A stretch of DNA of 64,000 bases from positions 248,001-312,000 of the forward strand of contig VJWN01000009.1 of NCBI GenBank assembly GCA_007644065.1, written 5' to 3'. A program made the translations under genes and the position numbers. This DNA comes from Margaritispora aquatica. Lineage: Eukaryota; Ascomycota; Leotiomycetes; Helotiales; Discinellaceae. Under the pieces are notes generated by a model. That model ran no database searches, was not told the origin of the DNA, and saw nothing but the letters and a program-made list of their open reading frames with translations. Of the stretch, positions 22,143-33,185 are shown piece by piece (positions within the stretch are counted from its first letter, which is position 1; each line of letters opens with the position of its first letter).

Positions 22143-23372
22143 ATGTCTTCACAAAATACTCCATCGCCAGGGCTTGAAAGACCTCCAACAGTCAATGAGC
22201 TGACCTTGATGGTAAGTTGCCTCTGTATGTCGTTCAACAACGTACGCTGACAATCGCAAGCTCGTTGTCTGGATTGGGGTCGGTATTGCAGTATGCTTCA
22301 CGATTGTACGAGGTTGGATCCGACTCAAATTCAGTGGTCGGTTTCAACTCGATGACTTTTTTGTCATCTTCGCTCTTGTTTTGCTTATAGCATCGGCCGT
22401 TATGTACACTATCGTCCTTAAGCCTATATTTCAACTCAGTCGAATAGCCTCAGGGATGTCTCCTGCGCCAACGGATGCCATTGGAGGCGCCAAGTTTCTT
22501 AGTGATACAAGTTTCTACATGAAAATCCAATTTGCTCTAACTGTGGCTTTCTGGACTTGTCTTTGGGTAGTGAAGGCTTCATTTCTGGCCTTCTTCTACC
22601 CATTGAGTAATGGATTGGTGTGGGATCGAAGGCTCTGGTACGCAGTCAGTACATTCTGTATCTGTGGGTACACAGCCTGTGTCATCAGCTATCCTGTTTC
22701 TTGCTCAAAGTTCACTGTCGGTTAGTGCTCTCCTCTCCTTGGGGTTCTGCTGTACTCATACCTGCAAAGGATCTTGCGCAGCCGAGAGTAATATACAGTT
22801 GTCACTCCTGAGTTTGCGAATGAGTACAATCTTTGACATTTTGACGGATCTTGCTAGTGAGTCTCAACAACCCATTCCGATGTGGATGTATGTATGGTTA
22901 ACAACTTCTTCCTTGTCTAGTTATGACAATTCCCTGGAAGTTACTATGGGTTGTAAGACTGTCTCGTAAAGAAAAACTCGCGATTGGTTCTATCGTTGGG
23001 CTTGGCATAATCATCGTCGTCTTCGCTGTTATCCGCATAATCGTTACGAACACAACAGGAACTCATCCCGAGGTCATCTGGCTCGCTCTTTGGTCCTCAA
23101 TTGAAACGTCGGTTGCCGTGGTTGTCATTTGCCTCACCTCTTTCAAGGTCTTTTTGAAGAAAGGTGCAGATTCAACCACCAGATACGGAAGCCAGCAATA
23201 CCCGGGAGGGGGAGCAAATCGAAGTATGACCAGTGGAGGGACAAGAGGTTTAATTCCGCTCAGTGATCTCCCCACTAGCGGACGATTCGACGCATATAAG
23301 GGAAGAGCAAAGGGTGATGTGGAAAGAAAAGGGAGCACTAGTAATGATTCAGAAGAAATACTTGTACGATAA
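22143..23372 (+). CDS. Pth11-like seven-helix membrane protein (fungal rhodopsin-domain family)
   Basis: Four exons (22143-22211, 22261-22720, 22770-22856, 22921-23372), 355 residues. The hydrophobic profile gives about seven helices, starting with LVVWIGVGIAVCFTIVRGW. The family hallmarks are LDDFFVIFAL after the first helix, WVVKASFLAFFY in helix 3 and FDILTDLAIMTIP with the basic LSRKEKLAI loop in helix 5/6. The FDILTDL block is interrupted by intron 3, so unspliced reading loses it. Members are called fungal-specific GPCR-like or integral membrane proteins; Magnaporthe PTH11 senses surface cues, and most others have no known ligand. There is no CFEM domain here. The tail is short, basic and Ser-rich, facing the cytoplasm. 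Confidence 0.88.
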
Positions 23373-24015
23373 CAATGGACGATATGATGACAATGAGCTC
23401 ATGATATTGTAGTAAGAAATGTACTTCTCCCGACATAGGCCTACGCCCATGAGTTCACATCTCGTGTTTGCATCATGGTACAACTGGGTTTTGGTCTCAA
23501 GTAGATTCACAATAATGAATCAACGTCCTTTTATACACAGTGGTGTCATACTTTGTAAGCAGAGAGTAACAGAGAAAGAATTGCGTCGTTCGCTATAGCA
23601 AAAGGCGTTTAAGTGATCTGCTGCAACAAGAAATTCAGATATTCCTCGATGTGAATAAACTTTGAGACTTCTGTGTATTTATGTGCTGAACAAAACAGTC
23701 GATATAAACAAAACACAAACACAAATGACATCAGATACACGGCACTTGACCGATGCAGATGAAAAAGCAAAAGTACATTGTTGTGGAACTTGAAACACGA
23801 ATTATAAGTCGAATGCTGAAGTATGTATGGCTGTGAATATCCAGGAGAGACAGAAGCTTCACCAGTCTACTCGAGCGCCTTAATCTTAAGGCACAAACAT
23901 TCAGCCTAGTCGAATGTTACAGCCTTGGCATAATCGCAATGACGAAGCCACGATAGGCATCGCATCCAGTGTTAAACACTAACACCACGACTTCCTGCAA
24001 ATCCCACCAGACACC
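23373..24015. other. Intergenic region
   Basis: 3' flank of the receptor gene and 5' leader/promoter of vps2. No gene seen. Confidence 0.4.
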
Positions 24016-24864
24016 ATGAATGTGAGCTTCTCTGCACTTAAAATGAACACCAAACCTAGGCTAACGCTCACACAGATTGTGGAATGGGCATTCGGAAAGC
24101 GCATGACGCCTGCTGAGCGTCTGCGCAAGCACCAGCGCTCTCTTGAGAAGACACAGCGCGAGTTAGACCGTGAGCGAGTCAAGCTCGAGAACCAGGAGAA
24201 GAAGTTGATCCAGGAGATCAAAAAGAGTGCGAAGAATGGGCAGATGGGAGCTTGCAAGATTCAGGCCAAGGATTTGGTACGCACGAGGAGATATATTGAG
24301 AAGTTCTATTCAATGAAGACACAATTGCAGGCTATATCGCTCAGGATACAGGTATGTTTCGACTTTGATGAGGAATTCTCCTGATGTGATGGGTGCTGAC
24401 TTTTATGTTAGACTGTGCGGACAAATGAGCAGATGATGCAGGCGATGAAAGGCGCAACGGGTGTGTTAGGTAACATGAACCGTAGCATGAATCTGCCAGC
24501 CCTGCAACGAATAGCCATGGAATTTGAGCGGGAGAACGATATCATGGACCAGAGACAGGAAATGATGGATGACGCTATCGACGATGTTACTGGATTGGAG
24601 GACGAAGAAGAGGGAGAGGAAGTCGTTGAGCAGATTCTCGAAGAGATTGGGGTAGATTTGAAGAACTCGGTTAGTGATCTCTCACATCTATGTCTACCAA
24701 ATTTATACTTACAAGAGCTGCAGATGGGCGAAACACCACAAGGCCTCCAAAGTACTACTCTTGCAGAGAGTCGAGTCGCACAAGCTATTGGCGGAGGAGG
24801 TGGGGGTGGCGGTGATCCAGGAGATAATGACCTCCAAGCTAGACTTGATAGCTTGCGGAGGTGA
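24016..24864 (+). CDS. vps2: Vps2/CHMP2A-type ESCRT-III subunit
   Basis: ESCRT-III subunit acting with Vps24 and Snf7 on endosomal membranes in multivesicular-body sorting. Exons 24016-24021, 24076-24351, 24412-24669 and 24718-24864 give 228 residues; an acceptor six bases later (24724) would give 226. Exon 1 encodes only Met-Asn. Its 54-bp intron has no stop, so an unspliced reading adds 18 foreign residues. The spliced start, IVEWAFGKRMTPAERLRKHQ, matches the family well. A basic, helical amino-terminal half is followed by an acidic linker (EDEEEGEEVVEQIL). The carboxy end LQARLDSLRR is a MIM1 motif, which binds the MIT domain of the Vps4 ATPase. Confidence 0.94.
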
Positions 24865-26264
24865 TACTTTAGCAGTGTGATGCTCTACCGGCGTTCGATT
24901 CAAACCCAGGAGTAGTTTAGGAGTTATGGAGGTTGTTTACTTCCAATCGGTAGTTTCTATGAATTATCCGGCCGGATGGCTGGACATCACTGCATCCTTT
25001 TCCTTCTTTCCTGGCAAAACTTTGAGAAGACTTTCCCTAACCTCGGGACTTGTTAACTGTGAAGGTAGACAATGATTCTCCCCTCTGCATTTGAATCGAG
25101 AATGAAGTGCTACATGTACAAAATGTCCCTCTTTTCCTCCTGTGTGCATCATTTGTTCCCCTAGGAGCGCTCTAAGCACATCCCAAGTACCAATTCACGG
25201 AAACGGTGCATATGGAGAGCCGATCATACTACCTGGTTGTGGGGAAATAGAGAAGGCCGAAGACCGTTAGACAGAGGAGAATGATTGCACAGCCTGCAGA
25301 GCTTACTTCCCTTACTACCAGGGTCACCAAAGAAGCAGCAGAATACATTACATTTCTCTTGCTGACATTCTCCCCTCAATTTTGCATTGAATTGGCGCAC
25401 AAACACATTGTCTGAAACTCCTTCGCAAAATCAAGCTTTGTGTCCGAGAAGAAAGCTTTTCACCAGAGCTCCTCCCACTCCCACCAGTCCGTGATACAGC
25501 AGAGTACAATACGGTTCGACCCCGCGTCTTTGGCGATTGGCAGCAATCCCTGTCTGTAATCAAGGTTGAGTTGGGCCTGCCTACCTTTACCTTACAGTAT
25601 TATCGCCCTACAGCGTGGAGTACAGGAACATCAACAGGCATAGTTTGTGAACGCGATCAGGAGAAACATCTCTACAAGGAAGCAGGTGGAATACTTTATC
25701 ACACAAAGTATTCAGCTTGAGGCCATTATCCATATCTTTGTTCGACTTACCTCCATAGAGGCATAGCTTCTTTACCTTGTCAATTGGCGCCAACAACATT
25801 CCGGAAATAGAACAGTCACAACCGGGCAATTGATACTAGAAGATTTGACATATTCACCTTAGTACATTCTCTGCAATCAATCTAGTAAGTTGAAGCATTC
25901 CCCATTTGGCGAATCCAAGTATCGGAGTAGTAAGATTCTTACAAAAAGTTATACCCCGCGTCGACCACCGTCGTCATTGCAAGCTAACTGCGATTCAGGC
26001 TTGTGGCTGCCACTTCTTGTCAACACTATTCTTTCTTCCTCCAAGACAACTCTACTCGCATTTCCAGACAATAAATCTCAGATTATTGTTCACCGTCATA
26101 ATAAACACGTCGAATCGATCCAGACAGGCAACCAATCTGCTGTTGCTAAGAGGGCTTCCGAACGACATTAACTAGTCTCCTCAAGAGACATCAACGCAAA
26201 AATCAACAAAGTGGCAGGAAGCAAGCGGAGGAGTTTTTCAACCCAGGGAAGTCTGCTAAACAGA
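24865..26264. other. Gene-poor stretch, 1.4 kb
   Basis: No recognisable gene. CCTACCTTTACC motif at 25576-25595. The last part is probably the leader of ptc1, whose frame is open back to 26172, so a small upstream exon is possible. Confidence 0.45.
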
Positions 26265-28171
26265 ATGTTTGGCAGCTCTGGGTCTCCACCCAAGGAAGGT
26301 GGTGCTGAACCGACCATGGCAGAGGGATCTTCCACGAAATCTAGCGATACTGCAACTAAGCCCAAGGCTAGCGAAGAAGTAGGAAACAGTGAGAAACGAG
26401 CAGGAAATAGCCCGCCAGGCAGGGCAGCTGGTGGCGAGACAAGCGGAAATGGAGACAAGAAACGAAGGAGTAGTGGTGTCGGCGGCAAAGCAAGTTCGTT
26501 GTTAGCCAGCGCGAAGAGCTCGTTACATTTCAGCCAGAGTCCCAATTCAAGTGGATTCATGCGTTCAGCTGAGCAGGCACAACAGACTCCTCTGCAGAAA
26601 CTTGGGAAGCAGGATCCGGCCTTGAGCGTACCCCAAGGACAGCACAATAACTCCGCTGGCGAGTCGCATCCTGGACCACGTTCTACATTTCAAGTGGGAG
26701 TATGGGAAGACAAGAACAAGAAATGCCGTCGTACTATGGAAGATACACATGCATTTCTCTACAATTTCCTACATACTCCTGCTCCAGCACTTGGGTCCGA
26801 AACTCCGGGCGCAAAGGCAGGCTCAAAGTCCAACGAGGATGTGAACGAGTCCGCAAACAGTCTCGAGCGAACCCCTTCGTCCCTCGAGATGATGGAAACG
26901 GATAATGGGTACTTTGCTATATTCGATGGGCATGCGGGTACTTTTGCTGCGGACTGGTGCGGTAAGAAACTACACATCATTCTGGAGGAAACAATACGAA
27001 AGAACCCAAACACGCCTATTCCGGAACTCCTTGATATGACTTTCACAATTGTTGATGATCAGCTAGAAAAACTTCCACTGAAAAACAGTGGTTGTACAGC
27101 AGTGACAGCAGTCCTTAGATGGGAAGACAGGATACCCAATTCTCAATCTGCAACTGGATCAACAGCGATTGCCCCTGCTACGGCTGCTGCTGTCAAAGCC
27201 TCAGATCCCACAAAAAACGAAGAAAGATCAGCAGATAGTGGTGTTGATATGAGCAAGACAACAAGCGCAACACTTGCTCATAGTGAAGCTACTCATGCTA
27301 GATTGCGAACAACCGCTACACGTCAGCGAGTTTTGTACACTGCGAATGTTGGTGATGCTCGAATTGTTTTGTGTAGAAGTGGTAAAGCACTCAGACTGTC
27401 ATATGATCACAAGGGCAGCGATGAGAACGAAGGAAAGCGTATCTCTAATGCCGGTGGTTTGATCCTCAACAATCGCGTCAATGGTGTATTGGCTGTCACT
27501 CGCGCTCTGGGAGATTCATATATGAAGGATCTGGTTACTGGCCATCCCTATACCACCGAAACAGTCATCCAGCCAGATCAAGACGAATTCATAATTCTTG
27601 CTTGCGATGGGGTAAGAATTCTAACTCTACAAATTTAAAATATAGACTAACTTATTTCTAGCTCTGGGATGTTTGCTCAGATCAAGAAGCAGTTGATCTC
27701 GTTCGCCATAACTTGGACCCAACCACAGCTGCAAAACAGCTTGTAGACCATGCTTTGGCCCGATTCAGCACAGATAATTTGTCGTGCATGATAGTTCGCT
27801 TAAACAAATCCGCTCTCATTACCACCACCAAGGAACCCTCATCCGCAATCGGCGTTGAAGGAGATCCAAACTCGAAATCTGGAAAGCTGTCAGAAGCTGA
27901 CAAGATTGTTGGCGAGGCAAAGCGAAAAGTGCAGGAAGATGGTGTCCCAGGAATTGGTGTAAGCGGAAGCAATAGTGGTAAAGGCCATGATCCAAAGCTG
28001 CCTACAGAAGAGGAAGAGGCGAACCGGAGACGGAATATGGAGAGAGTAGTTGAGGAAGAACCGACGCTTGTCCATGGCGGCGGATCGCCTGAATTAGATC
28101 TCTCTGGTGCTCAGGCCGTGAGTCCAGAGACGAGAAAAAACTTAAACTTGCCAGAGGGCGCGGCGAAATGA
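26265..28171 (+). CDS. ptc1: PP2C-type Ser/Thr phosphatase Ptc1
   Basis: Metal-dependent protein phosphatase of the PPM family. Exons 26265-27611 and 27662-28171 give 618 residues. The first about 140 residues are a Ser/Lys-rich low-complexity leader. The catalytic domain starts with [21 protein letters not shown] and carries [10 protein letters not shown] (metal-binding Asp), [20 protein letters not shown] and, across the splice, LACDG-LWDV plus [10 protein letters not shown]. These match yeast Ptc1, a negative regulator of the HOG and other MAPK pathways. A Ser/Ala/Thr-rich insert of about 60 residues sits between LRWED and RVLYTAN. The acidic carboxy tail is fungal-specific. The start is the first ATG in frame; a spliced upstream start cannot be excluded. 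Confidence 0.9.
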
Positions 28172-29391
28172 TAGTGAGGTAAATGAATCTCAAGGAGTTG
28201 CTTTGATAAGGTGCAGTTTTGGAAAATAGTAGCTGCAGAAGCCAGACATGAGCGGAAGCGGATGCTAGGGGCTGGGAGTCATTTACTTGCATACATACTC
28301 AAGTATGTGTGTATGTGGGTTGATCACATTCGTTGAGCATGGTTTAGGATGTTTTATGAAGTTATGTTTGGCTTGGTTTGGGGCATTGTTTTCGCGTTAC
28401 CTATTGTACCTAGCATTGGAGCTTTCCTGATTTGACAAGGCAGCGGGCATATTAGTGATTAGCTGGTCCCTGGGGGATGGTTGCTGGAAGGAGGGGACTT
28501 AGATGAGCGGCAATACAACCATGCTTGCGTTTTACCCTGGGGCTTTAGAGTTGAGTGGGTGGTGCTGAAGTATGCAGTGATGTGTTCTAGGTATGGATCT
28601 GGCTTCCCTCCTACTTCCCTGTTGCGAGTGGATGCTGTATCAGTTCTGATATTGTCATGACCTAAGAATGCATAAACTTCTAAATTGAATAGATTGTAGC
28701 TAGTGGTGAACTCCTGTGTATTATAGGCAGGCTGAACTCTTTTTCGAATATGTCATTGAAACTTTTACTAGATATAATAGTTGGGTTTATTTCATCAAAG
28801 AGAGTCACTTATATATATCCAATGACCTCAAAAGATTGTGTATGAGTTGAAATTTACTACACTTTGAGCATGACAAAGTAAATGGGTAAACAAAAATGCT
28901 AAGCTTTTGAGTCATTATATTGCCGTTGGAAATTCTGCCATAAATTATTTTGGCTTGTAAGATACCTCAGATTTGTTCTTTACATTTAATAGAAGGGGTA
29001 TTAAAATAGCTGGCCAACTAAGTTGTCATTTCGATAATCTTGTTTAGATATGCGTCTATGTATCTATACATTTGTGAATCGGAGACAATTTAGTTTGAGC
29101 TTCAGTATACTAAGACTTTTGATTCTAGGACTTTTTGATTCTCTCATCTCTTATCATTGATTTACTTATATCTTTTTTTGTAGATAAAAAGAACAAAAAA
29201 AATTGACCAACGATTGACGTGAATGTGGCAGAGAATTCCGCTACTTGGCATGTGAAGTCAATTCGACGCTAAGATTGCGGTGGAGACCGGATTTATTTCG
29301 CCTCCTGGCTGGGTCGACATCATCATTCTCTAACCCATCTCGAAACATTTCTCAGTCACCACAACCACCGATGGTTCCAACATAAGCAAAG
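28172..29391. other. Intergenic region, AT-rich in its second half
   Basis: 1.2 kb between ptc1 and fzo1. The part around 28690-29215 is visibly AT-rich. No gene seen. Confidence 0.45.
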
Positions 29392-32243
29392 ATGAGCCAA
29401 GAATACCAGAACGGAAAGGGGAAAGAAGTAGGAGGAGGAGGAGGAGGAGGAGGAGGAGGAGGTGGAGGTGGAGGAGAAGAAGGGGGAGAATCCAGTTCCA
29501 GCAATCCTGATCGTCGCAGATCAGGTCGTGGACCACAGTTTGTCACCGTGGGCTCCGGATCGACTTCAGAGAGCGCCGCCAGACTGCAGACTCTGCTCGA
29601 CAACGACTCAGGATACGGTGGCAGCATAGCTGGCGATTTCCCCAATGCGCCGCACTGGAATCCAGCATTGACTGAGGATCGGCCCACACCAGCCCATTCG
29701 CCCGTGCCGCGAGGATTTGGCGATGCTGCCGATACAGAGGGCAGGAGGGTGCAGGCAAATGCGATACATCAGCTGTGGTACAATCAGCATCGGGTTGCGC
29801 TCGCGAGGTCGATCAACAGTGTTGTGCAGACGCTGAGGGGCCTGCAGGAGATGAATACCACTTGGCCTGCTACATATCCATCGGTTTCACGCGCGGAGGC
29901 ATCGCAGGCTCAGAGGCAGGAACCTAGACCGGGATTGGTACATACGCAGTCTACGGGAGCGGGAGCATCGAGTATTCCTGAGCCCCGGCCTGGGCAATTG
30001 AGACGCGCGGCGACGTCGATTGGAAGCGCAGAAGCGGAATCGAGTAGGGTGGCAGAACAGAGGACGACTCCGGAACCACGACTAGTCACGCCACAAATTG
30101 CACAGGAGTTCTCGATATTGAAATTGGATTTGAAGCTGGGAGCATTGCATCAAGCCGAGCTGGTGCATTCGCTGGAGAAGGCTTCGATTGCATCGCTTTT
30201 GGACGGCAAAATCAGTACAAGCATTAAGCATCTCCTTTCGCTACGGGAGAGAATTGAGGATACTTCAAGTAAGGTTTTGGTTACCGGAGATCTGAATGCA
30301 GGAAAGTCAACTTTCTGTAATGCTTTGCTAAGGAGAAAGCTGTTACCAGAAGATCAGCAGCCATGCACAAGTATCTTCTGTGAGGTACTCGATGCGAGAG
30401 AGAATGGTGGCGTGGAAGAAGTTCATGCCATATTTAAGGAAGCGATATACAACCGCCATGACGAGAGCACATACAACGTGTACAAATTATCTGATCTGGA
30501 GACCTTGGTTGTTTCGAACGACGTTTATACGCAATGCAAGGTCTACGTTACAGACGTCCGGACAATTGATGAGTCTCTACTAAACAATGGCGTTGTCGAT
30601 ATTTCAATTATTGACGCACCAGGCCTCAACTCCGATACTACGAAGACGACCGCAGTATTCGCCCGCCAGGAAGAAATCGACGTGGTGGTATTTGTGGTAT
30701 CCGCAGCCAACCATTTCACCATGACTGCCAAGGAGTTCATTTGGGCAGCCGCTGCAGAGAAAGCCTATATTTTTATTGTGGTGAATGGATATGATAACAT
30801 CAGGGATAAGCAAAGGTGTCAGAAGATGATTTTGGAGCAAGTTTCGGGTCTTAGTCCTAGGACGCATAAAGAATCTTCCGAGTTGGTACATTTTGTTTCT
30901 AGTAACGCCATTCCAACTGCTAGGGCTCCGCCAGGAGCAGATGGAGGACCTGGAGGTAGTGGAAGTTCAAGTGGAGGTGGTGGCGACGATGATGACTCGG
31001 ATCCGAAGGGCAAGGGTAAAGACAAGGAGAAGATCCAAGATTTCGAGGCTCTAGAGCAGTCCCTCAGGCGATTTGTGCTCGAGAAGCGTGCAAGGTCGAA
31101 ATTGGCACCAGCGAAGACATATTTGCTTAACCTACTTAGCGATGTCCACCAATTGGCTACTGTTAACCAAGAAGTTGCACAATCAGAACTTGACAGAGTT
31201 TCTCGGGAGCTGAGTGAACTCGAGCCAGTTCTTCAAGCATCTCAAAAGGCCAAAGCTGAAGTGTCAGACGACATCGACCGAACGATCGAAGTGAAGTGTA
31301 AGGAGATTTACGATTACACAAGGTCTACTCTCAACCAGTCAATCATTCAAGCGGGTGAGATGGATCTCGGAGTTCACTACCCAGGTCTCATGAACGTCTT
31401 CTCCTATGCCGACGATATCAAGGACGCTATCCTGTCACAAATCTCCGCCTCTGTCACAGCCTGCGAAGAACATGCACGCACCAAGACAGTTGAAGGCGTT
31501 GGCAGTATTAAACAGTTGGGAATACTCCATCTCGGTGACGAATACACAGATCTCATGTTCCGAAGCGATGTCATGTTCCGTAGGAAGCGAGATGTTTTGG
31601 CTCGGCAAGTCACTGTAGAAACTGAGATCTGGGATTTCTTCGATTGGTCAACCATTCTCCAGCGCCAAGAGAAGATGGCTGGTACGGGAATGGCTTTGAC
31701 TGTTGCCACTGCCGTTGGATCCCGCATGGTCGGCGGATTTGGCTGGATGGATGGTGCGCTGGGAGCTGTGAAGATTGTTGGGAACAACAACCTGAGACAA
31801 TTGATCGTTCCCGGTGTCGTTGTTACAGGTATTTTCTCCCCTTCCCCTTTCCAGACTGAAGCATAACTAACAGCCCTCTAGCAGTGGCAGCAACATACTA
31901 TCTCCTCCTCCAAATTCCTCACTCCCTTCCGCACCGCCTCTCCACGAAAATCAACGCCCAACTCGCTTCCATCGACTACGTACACTCTAACTCCGACCGG
32001 ATCTCGACCGAAGTGCGAAAAGTCCTCCGCTTCCCCGCCGATAACCTACGCGTCGGTCTCCAGCGTTCGGTCGAGCGTCTGGGCTCGAAGCGCGAGGAGA
32101 CGCTGAAGATCAGAACCGAGAGCGAGGTCGCGAGGAAATATTTCGGCAATCTCGTCATGGAGACTGGCAGAATGCGCAATACGGTCCAGGCCGTCGATTT
32201 GGAGGGACCGGCGCCCGGTGTGGCTGGTGGTTATGATCCTTGA
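29392..32243 (+). CDS. fzo1: Mitofusin Fzo1, outer-membrane fusion GTPase
   Basis: Dynamin-family GTPase that tethers and fuses mitochondrial outer membranes. Two exons, 29392-31828 and 31882-32243, give 932 residues. G1 is GDLNAGKST (about residues 299-307), G3 is DAPGL, and VVNGYD stands at the G4 place. Heptad-repeat stretches flank the domain, including SELDRVSRELSELEP. Two hydrophobic segments lie near the carboxy end: MALTVATAVGSRMV, and IVPGVVVTAVAATYYLLL, which is built across the intron. The last coiled-coil region follows. Residues about 14-28 are a poly-Gly run encoded by a GGA microsatellite. The insert between the GTPase and coiled coil is Gly/Asp-rich. Confidence 0.94.
29431..29484 (+). 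repeat. (GGA)n microsatellite within fzo1
   Basis: Run of GGA/GGT triplets encoding about 15 consecutive Gly residues near the amino end of Fzo1, followed by GAA and GGG triplets. Copy number is likely to vary between strains. Confidence 0.9.
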
Positions 32244-33185
32244 TTGGACAAATTGACTGACCCGTGGTGCTAGAACAGAATAAGTGATTCTGCGAGAGAA
32301 TGATTCAATAACCCCCACCCCCCTTAATCCACATTTTGCTACAATACACAAACACACATACACATATATACATACATACTACGCTCGCTCGCCTGCTTGC
32401 TTGTTTCCACATTGCTATTCACTCTGGAGTTCCGGATCGGGTGGGATTGAAGGTTGAGGGTTGAAATTAAACGCGTCACGATGTATGGTATGGAACGAAT
32501 CCTCCAGGAACGGGGAGGGGAGGAAACAAACAGAGAAACAAACAAACAAACATGAGCAAAATTAGAAGAAAGTAGAAGGAAGTCAGTGAGGGTGTTTTAT
32601 GATATGCATGGACATACGGGATGGGGATGTGGATGGGGATGCTCGTGGAGTGAGTAGTGAGGAGGAGTGAGGAGTGAGGAATGCAAATTCTCTCCACTTT
32701 CTATTGTTTATAGTTTTGTGTTGCTGCTGTGTCGCTGTGCTCGATGAGAGAGCGAAAATGAGGGGATGGAGATTGTAGTACATAGGTAGTAGTAATAATA
32801 GTAAGTAGCTCTTGAGCTAAACGCAGTGTCAACTCTGATGTAAAATCTCAAATATCAAGTTATATGTGATGTTAATTGTGAAGAAGCTCATGACAAGATT
32901 CAGGGGTATGGTTATTTTTGGTATTGTACGCGAGTCTAGGTAGGTATCTAGGTAAGTGGGAATCAGGCTGAGAGGGAGAATCTGCTTCATGCAAATTATT
33001 CAGCAGATGAGATCGCAAGCTATGCACACGAGATGATGGCTCAAACTAAGGCGGTCGAGAGCCGCCGACGAGACTGGTATCCGTCCGCTCATAACTCCCG
33101 CTCAAGATAAGTCGACTTCTTCTTTCACCATGCAGTATCCCAAATCGTCATTCGTAATGTCATTCTACAACACATTTTCACCTGA
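32244..33185. other. Convergent 3' flanks with low-complexity DNA
   Basis: Between convergent fzo1 and cand1. CA/TA-rich tract at 32338-32382, G-rich repeats at 32610-32690, GGTAGGTATCTAGGTAAG motif at 32938-32957. No gene seen. Confidence 0.5.
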
